64,000 nucleotides of DNA from Nemopilema nomurai (taxonomy: Eukaryota > Cnidaria > Scyphozoa > Rhizostomeae > Rhizostomatidae): NCBI GenBank assembly GCA_003864495.1, contig ML133457.1, positions 124,001-188,000 of the forward strand, read 5' to 3'. The stretch's first letter is position 1; each line of letters begins with the position of its first letter. Both the position numbers and the translations under genes were made by a program. The notes under the pieces are model-generated. The model was not told the DNA's origin. It made no database searches and worked only from the letters and a program-made list of their open reading frames with translations. Below are positions 25,501 to 36,800 of the stretch, in pieces.

Positions 25501-28500
25501 CATTTAACCTCGTTCTTTGTGTGATACTATTTTTAAAAACTTGAATCCGAAAGATATGGAAGTGAGGGGAAAACTTTCTTTTTTAACCATGTAAACTTAA
25601 GTATGTTTATAAACTTTATAAGCTTTAATATCATCATTTGCCAATTCACCGTGTCTCATAAAATTTTAAAAATTTGTAATAAAAAGACATTGCCTTTTCA
25701 ATAGAAGTTTAGATGCATATGGTTGCAAAAGCTGGGGAAATCCTACCAACTACAATGCCTGCCAAAATTGTTGGCACACTTGCGACAATTCCTTGACTCG
25801 CGTCCACTCATCCCCCTTCGAACAATGTTGTCCTGCTACTAAACGAAGCGTCAATTTTACACCAAACTTTTTCCCCAGATTGACTGGATGCCATACTTTG
25901 TTACCAATGCTGTTTTAGCGGATTAACAGCTTGTGGCGTGTCAAAGAAATGAAAAATGCAAGACCAGAAAAAATACTGAGGTGTTCCAAGGACTTTTGGC
26001 AGGCATTGTAGGCCCAGTGTGATTACGGCCTACGGCCTAGAGATAAAATCACTGAAAATTAAGATGGAGTTTAGAGTATTTTTTTCTCCAGTTTGTACAC
26101 ACTGCAGTTGCATTTTTATCCTTGCTGTTTCGAGCAGGGAATTCAAAGGAGCCTACAACTGGCTAGGACGCTCCACAAAGCTTCTTTTGTCTTAGAAGGG
26201 TCTACGTCTCGTGATTAGCAAGAGGCTTAACTGAGCTGCCTTCTTAAACCGTTTCTCACCTGGACGTCGCACCCAAGGGAATGAAAGGGCAGTGCACTTC
26301 CGCCTTGGCGCACTCATAAAGAAGATGATCGTCCAGCTGTCAAAGAAATAGTAACCATAATTAATGATGATTAAATCTTTAAACAATAATTTGCAAACAA
26401 TGGTAAATGCCATATTGAATCAATGCTTTTTCAGAAGATTGTTCAAAGATAATAATGATACTAATAATTATTGAATAATAATGCACTGATTGGACACAGC
26501 AATCTTTGAAATTCAACAAACATTTTCAATAATGAACCAGGCAGAAGTTGAAAATATCCCCTTTAAAAAGAAGTAAACAAACGCATATAGCTCAAGGCTT
26601 GTGATAACAGTTGGCTAAGAAGGCAGTAGTCAATCTCAAAGCCTAATTACTATTTGTTTTCTTGCTTCTAAATCTTGAATAAGTGCAAAATATGGGTCAG
26701 GTGCGATGAGTTCTGCAAAAATATTCAGTTTGTGACATGACTTAATTAAGGAATAATAATGTGGAAGCCTGAACTTAAGATTTTCTAAGCTAAGAATCCC
26801 GAATTCTAAAGCGCTAAATGTAATTTAAAAGATAATACAAACCTTTCTCCTTAAAAAGATATCTGAAGTGCAGTTGTTTGGACAATGTACTGGAAATTCT
26901 GGACAGGTGCCAGAGTGTTCCTGCCAATGTAATTATACAATGTATAAGAATGACAGCAGATGCAGGCAAAACAGCCCTCATATTTCATCAACTTCAATAT
27001 TTGGATATTTGGAGTATCTACAAATGCTGTAAAGACATAGTATTTCAAGACTTTTCCATGCAACACAAAATGAAACAATAAGAATGACACAATGGAATGA
27101 TGAGGCATTTTTGTAGAAATTATTGCTTGATTGGGTGATTGGGTGATTAAATGACTGCTTCAGGGATGAAATGTGATGGCCTTAGAGTAATATTTGACGA
27201 CATGACAGTGTTAAGACGTCCATGTGTCATTTGCCAAACTGTATACAGGAGACAATCTGCTGATATTATCAACACTTAAGAGCTAATATTTTTAAGCCAG
27301 CTGGAAAAGAAATCTGTCTGTGCCAAGAAAAACTTTCCTTTATAAAATAAACCACAAACTAAATAGGTGATTAAATCAGCTGCCTGGGGATATGTTGTAT
27401 ATTCATAATCACTGCATAATCATAAAATATTTATTTTGCAACACAGTGTTCATCTCTAATTTATCTTACCCATTTGTCTTATTTACTCTCCCAAAACCAC
27501 AAACAAACAGTATTCAATAACAATATATTGCAAACACTTACCTCAAGGTCTTTGAACACAACTTTTTTCTGACAATACAGACAAGATTCTATTCTTTTTA
27601 TGCAATCTTCTTTCAAGTGCTTCTCAAGTTCAGCTTTCATCATGATCTGGCCACATGTGTTTGTACAAGTCACACTTGAAAACATGCAGTCTCCAAGATG
27701 CTCCTTTTAAAAAATGTTGTGAGAAACATAGATTAATTGCTTAAGAACATTTTTTTTCAAATCAAAATTCATGAACTCATCTTGACAAAAATATATTTAA
27801 TTTTTTGCAAGCGGGTTGGTTACATGTCTAACAAAAAATTAACAGATTCAAAACAGCTACAATCTCAAAACTTATGAGGAGTAATAAAACAAAACATTGG
27901 GAATATATGCATTCAATAATATGAAATCCCAAGTCTAGACTAGAAAAACTAGAACTGTTAATAAAAAAGATGGATGACCTTCAATTGCTCACCCAAACAA
28001 AATAAATTGGTGGCCCTTAAGATGGTCTCTAAAAGAACTGTTTACTTTAGAGGATGTGTATATATTCATTAATGTAGTGCTTCCTTTTAACTCTAGGTGC
28101 AAACTTTGAAATTATCAAAAAAGGTTAAATTTATTCAAATGCAAAAGAGGATTAGTTGCTTATTTGATATGAGTCATACCGCTAGATTCAGCAGGCTACC
28201 AGTCCATTGGCATTTGCCTTCACCAAAATTCCGACACCTAACATTAAGGTTTGCAATTTCACGCTTCACAAAGACATCTGGATATAACTGCAAAAAGAGA
28301 ATAATTTATAATATTGTTTTGAATATTAGCAAGAACTGCAAATGTGGTTGTGAAATGCGAGCTTGGACATGCATTAATCAGGCTATCTTATGATTAAAGA
28401 AAATACAAAAAATTGACTTAATCCACTAAAGCAAAGAAAATTATTTCACTTTGTGTAAATCATCTGATAAGCTATTTGTTTAATCATAAAACAAATACAG

Positions 28501-29255
28501 TTCAACTAATACTATCTTATACAAATAAAGTAAATAATATTGAAATAAAATGGATCTAAAAGCACCCTACAATAAAAATTGACAGAAAAACTTTCTAAAT
28601 TAAGTTAGAATAGGAAAAAAGAATTATCTGATATAAATAAGCTTTAAAATTATTTAAAGATTGAAGAGACAAGATATAAGCGAGATTGCAACTAAAGCTT
28701 CGGAATTAGAAAAGCTGTAACCCCGGCCAGCATGAAACTTTGAGGTAGCAGCATCAAATACAATTAGTGACATGATACAGGACTAATAGTATAATCTAAG
28801 CCATTCCTCTAAACTAGAAAATATGAATACGCAACCTGGTCTTCAGAGAGGTCTTCATTGTCCACTGGACATTTCTTCCTGCCTTCCCTAGCAACAAAAT
28901 TGTTTTTTGTGAACAGAATATATTCCCAAACATTTTACTACAGAAACAAAAACCCTGGCATGCCAAAATGCCTAGCAAATGTTTGAAGACAATTCTCATT
29001 GACAATTCTGAGGTAAATTCTGATTGCCAATTTATTAAAAAAAGGTTTGTATGAAAACAAAATATTGTTTGGACAAATAAGGAGCTCAACTCACCTAACA
29101 ACTTTTAAAATGCACCAATGGCAAAATCTGTGTCCACAAAAGGTTTGCACTGGGTTTCGTAGTACTAGCAAACAAATAGGGCATTCCAGTATTGGATTAA
29201 CAGGGGGATCAAAGTCTTCTTCGTAGCCCTCTGTGGACTGATCATCATCATCCAT
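22525..29255 (-). CDS. TRAF6: TRAF6-type RING/zinc-finger/MATH E3 ligase, one apparent frameshift
   Basis: Signalling adaptor and E3 ubiquitin ligase acting in the cytosol downstream of Toll/IL-1/TNF-type receptors. Eight exons: 29095-29255, 28836-28887, 28180-28287, 27542-27703, 26260-26336, 25081-25260, 23304-23598 and 22525-22871. Seen: RING ligands C25/C28, C40, H42, C45/C48, C60 and D63 (Asp as last ligand, as in TRAF6), with EDFDPPV just before it and CPVDNE inside it; TRAF zinc fingers in exons 3-6; a coiled coil; then a MATH domain (NGNFIWKINNF, PFYTSIPG, GYKMCLRVNL, MQGEFDSILQWPFPGKI). Human TRAF6 is the closest family member I can recall. Lengths sum to 1382 nt: exon 5 is one base short near 26284-26286, where a zinc finger reads CPF in one frame and continues SLGCDVQ in another. 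One added base gives 460 residues and symmetric phases. ATG at 29294 is an alternative start. Confidence 0.9.
25751..26010. mobile_element. Tc1/mariner-like MITE, copy A
   Basis: 260-bp element with terminal inverted repeats tacaatgcctgccaaaa and ttttggcaggcattgta, bounded by TA. It shares internal tgactcgcgt(c/t)cattcatc, cagatt(g/a)ac(t/g)ggatg and aaaatactgag(g/t)(t)ggtccaagga-type segments with the copy at 41152. The ends resemble Tc1-like elements of other animals. It lies in an intron of the TRAF6-type gene. It is non-coding. Confidence 0.82.
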
Positions 29256-29441
29256 TATTGAAAACTTTGCAAAATTGTGCCTTGTGTGCTGCATTATAGT
29301 GTTATGATCCTGAAGCTGCCTTGCAATACCAAGAAAACTTTGAAATGTTGACATCACATCGAAAAGCAACCTTGAAAATTTAAATATTCCAAGTTGAGAA
29401 CATAGACTTTGGTTTCCTGTAAGTCTCATGAATAAGATTAT

Positions 29442-29629
29442 GTGAACAAGTGCTTTGTGGTACAAAACTTCACAATTGCTAGAAAAAGCGGAACTATTTT
29501 TCGCATACTTAAAAGTACTTTTTTCGTCCGACACTCCTCAGAGTATGCAAATGTCGGAAGATAACCAAAAACTGACCGAATAAATATCCGCATCTGGCAA
29601 AAATAGTTCCGCTTTTTCTAGCAATTGTG
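29442..29629. mobile_element. Non-autonomous inverted-repeat element, copy 1
   Basis: 188-bp element flanked by a perfect 10-bp direct repeat aataagatta (29431-29440 and 29630-29639). The right end is an inverted copy of cacaattgctagaaaaagcg (from 29471) and following bases to about 30 bp. The left end carries 29 extra bases starting gtgaacaagtgctttgtggt that are not mirrored on the right. The centre holds a second hairpin (tccgaca...tgtcgga). It lies just upstream of the TRAF6 start. It has no coding capacity. Confidence 0.82.
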
Positions 29630-30230
29630 AATAAGATTAGTTTTGAAAGCATCCTGCTCAATAATAAAATCAAATTGTGTGCGAAGATGGCTCAGTTGTT
29701 GGCACTGACTACAGAGCCTAGGGTCCATAGTTCAGTTATCTGGCATAACCAAGCTTTCGCAGAGAGTAATGAGAGTCGCCAGCTATCTGTCATTCTAAGC
29801 ATAGAAATAACAATGTGTGGTCACATCAAGAGGAAGGGCAAGACAAGGAAAGTGCACCATAAGCACGAAGCTAAATACAGATGACATGCTTCACTCCAAA
29901 AGTAGGCTAGAGACAAAAAAATGTTTCCAAACAAATTCCCAGGCGTCAGTCTTTATTGAGTCTCCCACATTGTCTCCTTCGCGTTTTTGCGGTGAAATGC
30001 AAATTTACAAATTTTAACCACAACAGGGGAAAAAAGAAATTTTTGGTGGTGCACACCGGCACACCAGGCTTTTTGCTCGTGCACACTGGAGATCTCGTCG
30101 AAAAGTGCCATACTCTGCAGACCAGGGTTTCAGACTGACAACTGTATAAATATTTTTACGAGGGCCCAAAAAATACTTCCTAGTTATAACACCATGCAGA
30201 GAAACAAAATGCCAGTTTTGTTAGTCTTAC

Positions 30231-30688
30231 ATCGCAAGTGTGTTCAATATACTTTGGAGAACGTAAACATTCGTTTACCTCTAAATAAAAGAAACAGAAG
30301 TTTGTTGAAAAATTGGGACTAAGGATAGTAATGGCGGATCAAATTTCTCCTCAACTTCCTCTTAATTTTTAAACTAAATAACACATAACTTACCAAGGGT
30401 AACAGACTAACTGCTGGTAAATACCATTATACACGAATCTTTGTTGTCCTGGGCAAGGTTTTAATTTAGTATTTTTGAAACGAAATTTTCCTCAATCCTC
30501 AAAGGTAAATTCCCTCTTCGTCTTACGACCTCATTTGACCACACCAATTTCTTGGAAACGAGGAAATATTTTCTTACCTCGTTTCGAAGCAATATATTAG
30601 AAATTTCTTTCAGCTGATTGATTCTACCATATGGGTTGCCATCAAAGCTGCCATTGAATTGCGTTGCAAAAGAGCAGATTTCTTGCAT
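30231..30688 (-). CDS. Two candidate upstream exons (possible TRAF6 5' extension)
   Basis: Exon 30578-30688 begins with an ATG and encodes 37 residues (MQEICSFATQFNGSFDGNPY...) ending at GAG|gtaaga. Exon 30231-30278 encodes 16 residues between a pyrimidine-rich acceptor and GAT|gtaaga. Both are phase 0, 111 and 48 nt. They could splice to a phase-0 acceptor about 60 nt upstream of the first TRAF6 ATG, extending that protein, or to the acceptor near 29374, giving a separate peptide of about 75 residues. No domain is recognisable. Splice-site quality and phase agreement are the only support. Confidence 0.33.
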
Positions 30689-33653
30689 TATTTTGAAAAA
30701 TCTCGATGTTATAGACTTGATGTTATCATATCAGGTTCTGTAGATCACTGAACTACGAGAGTTGAGATTTTCTTAGATTCAATTATCATTCGTGCTCATT
30801 CATATAATGATATTTGGTTTTAATAAGCAATCCTTCTAATGGTTCACAAATGTTGCAACTAGCATCCTGCGATTAAAGAAATGATAAATTATAATTCGAA
30901 AAGCAAACAACGTACAATAAATGATACAGTACAGATGTAAAAAAATCATTACTGTTCTATTGCTACTCCTAAGGTATTTTTGATTGAAATTTTTAGCAAC
31001 GTAGTAGCAAATTAAAAACTCCATGCAATAGAACAGCAATAGAACTGTATATGCAAGATTTTGTACAAATTTCGTCTATGTTGACTCGTGTGTATCAAGG
31101 CATCGAATTTGCTAACATGTGTAAATCTTGATGCCTATATCTTTGAAATATGTAAAAGGTTTCGTAGCAAAAGAGTCTTGCATTACCCCACAGTTTCATT
31201 TTGGAAGATAAAGAGGAGTTGAGAAAATGTTCCTTCTCCTTCTATCCAGCCAACGGCATAGGTTAATTCTTTGTCGATTGGCATCAAAATGAGAGAATAT
31301 AATTGTTGATTTGAAAATCAACTGTGGGTTCGGATTCTTCCTTCCTCGAAGCCAATTACGGGGCAGCAGCTTCTCTCTTAGCTGCATCTCAGAAATGCTA
31401 CGTGAGATTTAACAGACTTTATTGACAAATGATCTAAGTAAATAGTGTATTCAACGCTATCTTAATTGAATGGCCCAGAAAATACTAAAGGAAGGCATCT
31501 TTTTATACCGTGCTCAGTGTTGTGCCAAATCGCCAATACAGATGGCCTGTTTGTTTGAGTTGTAAGCTCCAAAGTTTCCTTTAAAGCTTTCCACTGATTG
31601 TAATTGGCACCAACTCAGTTGGGATATAATTATTTCGTTGACTGCAAACTCTAAACTTGGGAGTAAGCAGCTGGGTTTTAGCTCTTAGAACCAAGAGCCT
31701 CCATTCTTGCTCAGCCGTGCTGAGATAATTACAACATTAACCTTTTTTAACATAGACCTTTATTTTCGATTAGACCAGCTGCCTCTATCAAAGAACTCAG
31801 TCTCCAAGTTGCATGCAAACAAATTGCGCAGGCGCAGTGATTCACAGGGACGCCTTCGTAAACAAAAGGGCAGTGAGGGAGGGCACTTCTTAGAGCCTGG
31901 ACTCCATATAACTTTTATGACGTTCAAAACGAAAGCAAAGACTCTGGGTAAGAGAAAATTTATCGCCAACGCCAAGAATCAGAAGGCGTGAAAATTTCTT
32001 TACGGCTTTTATCGTAAGAAACAGGATAGTTTTGAATTTCATTCATGAGTGTTTCATCGTTGCTGTATTTTAGTTGCTGCCCCATCTTTCAGACTGATAA
32101 CAAACCACGCGAACGAGTTGGCATGGTGACTGAAAATGGATTTGATTGGCTAGTGTAGATCATGTGTTCACACAGTTTGGCATAAAAGTTATATGGAAAC
32201 CAGGCTTAACGATATATCAAGGTAATATAAACCTCTTAGTCATCCTATTAGGCCTCTTAATCATCTGGTTGGAAGTTTACTTAAAAAGACTCAATTTGAT
32301 CAATGCAGCAGATTTCATTGACGATATTTAGAAAAGTCTCCGGTAATACTAAAGCTTGAATACTTACGAAACTCTTAGGTGCCTAATAAGCAGATATGGT
32401 GCCACCATTTAATAGAGCCCAGCCCCCCTTGCTCTTTCAAGGACCATCTTCACCGTTAGTTCTTCCATTTTTCCAATCTGTCCTGCTCTTATTAAGGGCT
32501 ACCCTCTTTTTTAATTCTTGACTGAGCTCACCCTTACTGCGACCCCCGCTCTTCCTATATTTTCCTCCCCTAGCTAGCTTTCCAACCCCTGCTTCTTCTG
32601 ACCCCCTCCTATTAGGCAGTTAAGAGGGGGATCTTTCAATATTATCACTCGAAGCACCCATTCTTAAAGCCTGGCTTCTATTTAATCGTAAAAAGTCGGC
32701 TTTCTTCTTCTGGTCAGCTTTCTTATGGGTGTTTATTGAATGTCTTGAATGAAATTAAAAGTTTTTCGAAAAAGAACAACTATTCTCCATCACCTAAGTC
32801 TTCATATTATATCATCTTATTAAATCATTATTCACGTCAGACTCATGAGATATAAAGATTCTATAAATTAAAACCCCAACAGAAAGATTTGCACCAAACC
32901 CGTTAATTTGCATCGTTTTAACAAATGAGAAAAAGTTATTTACAACAATCATGATGCATTTAATTTCAAAATAATTTAAAAAATCTCAAACACAGTTATT
33001 GCAACATTTGGTATTTTTCATAAAATCATAACTCGAACCACCGAATTCGGCTCTTTTATTTTTCAACTGGACCCAACCAGATCCCCAAAGAAAAAAAGGA
33101 AAAGTCAACAGTCTCATAAAATTCCCCCCACGAGACATTAATTGAAAAAGAAAAATCATCGCCTCTTCTCCCAAAAGACGGAACGCTTCTACAAATTATG
33201 TGCTCCATGCAGTTTGGGTTTCTGATGAAAACGTATCAATCTCCTATAAGGGTGACTATTGTTGTTATAAAATTTTATAGAGAAACTCAATCTGTCTTCC
33301 TATTGGTTCCTTTGCAGAATACAAAGCATGTGATAACCTGCAAAATAATGTTAATTTTTGTTACGTATCTTTAAGAGTTTAATTAATATTAGCAAATGCT
33401 AGCTTCTCTTGAGCAAATAGATTGCTCCAAGAGTTCATAAGAAAGTAAACTGAGTTGTAAGACTTGCTTTCAATATCTACAGGAGCTCGTGGTTAAACTC
33501 TCTTACGAGTTGCCTCAATCTCTAACGAGGCTGACTTAATTGGGCGTATATCAGGCCTCGCTTCCATGCCACTTGCTCGTCAGTTTGAGTCATGGATCAT
33601 TGTAGCCTACGCCCTTTTGAAGCAAAAGCCTCGTTGTGGAGTCAAAAGAGCTT
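30689..33653. other. Gene-free stretch between TRAF6 region and Kv gene
   Basis: AT-rich DNA with only short frames of biased composition. No splice-consistent coding chain, structural RNA or inverted-repeat element was recognised. It probably includes the 3' UTR of the Kv gene at its right end. Confidence 0.5.
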
Positions 33654-33897
33654 TCACTGCACCGTAGTATGTTGCTGGTCTGTTATAGCCTCGTTCTCGT
33701 AGAAGCCTCCTTCTGAAAGCTCGTCCAGTTGCAGATCAAGTGTGCATGTTTCTTGATTCTGGGACATGGACATGCTGTGGACCCCCGAGTCGTGCACGTG
33801 CCCTAGCCTTGAGGCCCAGGGGCTTCTGGTCGAAAACCCGTACCGCCTTGGCACAAGCGGCGACTTGTCGAGCGATTTCGACGCAAGATCGATCGAT
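33654..33897 (-). pseudogene. Probable out-of-frame C-terminal continuation of the Kv gene
   Basis: Immediately after the channel stop codon, another frame stays open for about 80 codons to a TGA at 33654 and encodes an acidic, Ser/Gln-rich peptide (ending QQHTTVQ). The high GC content of the last channel exon continues to about 33650 and then drops sharply to the AT-rich background. This suggests the real coding sequence ends here and that a third indel (one extra base or two missing bases, around 33898-33930) separates it from the main frame. A 3' UTR with raised GC content is the alternative. Confidence 0.4.
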
Positions 33898-36800
33898 TTA
33901 GACAGCAGATGTGGAGTACTCTTCTGTTATCGCGGGCTTGTCTTCGAAAGAGTGCGTGCGTTCGTTGTGTTCCTTTGAGGCCTGCACGTCAAGTCTGTTG
34001 TTGATGTCGGCCGACTTACACCGCCGCCCAGTGAAGCTGATAGCTGATCGCACCGCGTCTTTGGCGTGCTGTCGCTCCTGCTCCTCCACACTGGCATTCC
34101 TACTTTCGACAAAGGCCTCGTTTTTGCACGCGATCGTATACTGGAACTTTCCCAACACAGGGGAACTAGGCGACGTAGCAACGCTGATGACGTTGCGTCC
34201 TTCTACGTCCGACCTCTCTTTCGTGTTAGTTCTGATGTCATCCATTGACATTGCTTTCGTGTTCTCTTTGATTGGTTGGAGGGTCAGGTGCGGCGATGAC
34301 CTGTCTAGAACCTCTAGCGACTTGAAGGACAGCTGCTCCTGAGCGGAGTGCTGCCCCGTATCGCCCATCACTTGGCTGATCTCCACGCTCGGTGCACCGC
34401 TGATGACTTCGCCACTGCCAGCCAGGCTGGTCAGCACCGGGGTGGCCGTACAGCTAAAGCCCTCCGCACCCTTCTCCTGCTTCTGTTTGTTCCGCCGCTT
34501 AAAGATGAGCCCGTTCATAACAGACTCCAGCTTCGGTATACTCCCCTCGTTGGCCTCGAACGTGTTGTTGTGTTGCTCGGCTGGCTGGTCGGTCTCTTGC
34601 GAGCTCATCGACTCGAGCGTCGTGTTGGTTGCCTTTTGTCGCACGAGAGGCGACGACGATCGGCTTGAGTAGGCGCTGCGCACCGAGTCGTTCGAAACGC
34701 TCGTCGTCCTCACCGCCGACTTGGAGGAGCGATCTGGAGGGGATTCCTCTGGCATCATCGTCTCGAGGCGCCGAGAAACCTCGAAGAGCGTCTTGCTCAC
34801 ACCGGGCGATGGAGCCACGAGGCAACTTCTCTCGTCGCGGCTCTCGGCAACCGACATGTTGCTATAGATGCGGGAATCCCTCCGGCTTGATACCTGGGAA
34901 TCACTACTGTCGAGGAACGAGCGCGTTGAAGTCTTTCGCGTCCTTGGTGCCGTCGACACCTTTTTCCGCTGCGGCAGCCTCGATTGATATCCAAGAATGC
35001 ATATGCCGTTCCGCCGGCCCATGCGACCGCGCGGGCTCGCTAGCTTCGAAGACGAGCTGCTGAAACTACAGGGTGTGCTTGGGGTGGTCATAATGTCGCT
35101 GAGACACGTGCTCAGGGTCGACTTGCCAGGGCTGCACAAGAACAGCGGCGACTGCAGGGGAGAGAGGTCCTGCCTGGACGGGCACGTGCTCGACTTTGGC
35201 GTGTACAGGTCTTGGGAGAACGTCGACGACTCTGCGCACGGCGACAAAGGAAACGGGGAGCCCACGGAGCTCTGGATCTGGCTGTTCGTGCGGCTGGGCG
35301 TGCTGGGCGGGCTGACGTTGATGCTGGGGCTCTCGTAGTTGGGCGACAGTCGTATGACGGGCAGCTGCGATGGTATGCCTCTGGTGGGACTTGAGTGTTT
35401 GGACGCTCCGTTCTCTTCAGTCAGGTGGTTGCTCACGCGCCGCGATGACGGCGGCGTCTTGACACTTGCGCGCGAATTGAGCGACGAGTTGATGCTAGGA
35501 CACGGCGATGCGCGGGAAATCGCCTGCTTCAGCCCGATCTCTTTCCCTCGGTTCCACGCGGCGTTTGCTCCGCTGATCGCCGCAAACTGGCGGATTGTCG
35601 GCGTCGGACTCGCCAGTGGGGTGCGCCTGGGCGAGTGGAGAATGGCCGTGAAGTCCGACTGCTCGGAACGCTGCTTTTGAAGCAACCGGTTCGGCATCCA
35701 GGGGTCGGTCATGCGCAGTGCGTTCGCCGCGCCGAACAGCAGCGGCTTCTTTCGCTTGTTGGACACTCTCAGTCTTGCCTGGGCGTGTGAGTAGTACAGA
35801 CTGAAGTTATTGACAATTACTGGGATGGGCAGCGCAATGACCAGCACTCCGCAGAGGGCACACATTATTCCCACGCACTTCCCGGGTGCAGTCTTCGGCA
35901 CAATGTCGCCATATCCGATAGTCGTCATAGTAACAACGCTCCACCAAAAAGAGCCTGGGATCGAGTCGAACTTATCAGCTTGGCGGTCTTTTTCTGCGTA
36001 GTAGATAAGGCTGGAGAAAATGACGACAGCAATGGAGAGAAAGAACACGAGAAGGAAGAGCTCTCGGCAGCTCGATTTCAGGGTGTGGCCTAAGATCTGA
36101 AGACCGTACGAGTGTCGGATAGCTTGAAAATTCGAAATAAACGCGTGATTCGAACGACCCGCAACACAACTATTGTTCTCATGTTATTTTTGCGAAGCAT
36201 GAGTTCTAGGAAGAATGGGAAGATGGCGCAGAAGTCGATCCAGTTCATGAGGCTTTTGAAGAAGCGATCTTGGACCCAGAGAATATCAAACGGCTGACGA
36301 ACTCAAGTGTGAACCAAGTCACGCAGATGTACTCGAGGTATTGAAGAAACTTGTATTGGACGCTGTCTTCCTTCTTGAAGAACTCCAGCGTCTCCAGGCA
36401 GAATGTCGTCACTGAGAGAGCGATGAGACTCATTGATATGAGACCAATCACCTGCGAAGGAGCAATGCGTCTATTATTAGAATGCAAGTACAATCCAGAC
36501 CTTTGTTAATAATGCACAGACAATTGGTATGTTTGAGTCGAAAAGCATTTGCTCGGATCCCTAGCCAATTAACACACACAAGAGAAGTGACTGATTCCTT
36601 ATTCGTTCGAAGTTGGTTTCAGATTCTGCTACATTTATGCTTAATTAAATTTCCTCGAGAGTGCAGCATTTTATCCAACACCAGCATTATCAGAATATAT
36701 CATCACGATGGCTGTAAACTCCAAATGTAGATTTTACGCTTTGCTCAAAACGTACAAATGGCTCAAACTTGCAGTTTCAAGTTGAGATTTCTGCTGATAT

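Noticed and set aside
31707..31991. 94-codon plus-strand basic frame
   Set aside because: No motif or splice partners; overlapped by an equally long antisense frame, typical of chance.
34348..35680. Several open frames of 90-144 codons on the plus strand
   Set aside because: They are antisense shadows of the GC-rich last exon of the Kv channel, whose own frame has clear channel homology.
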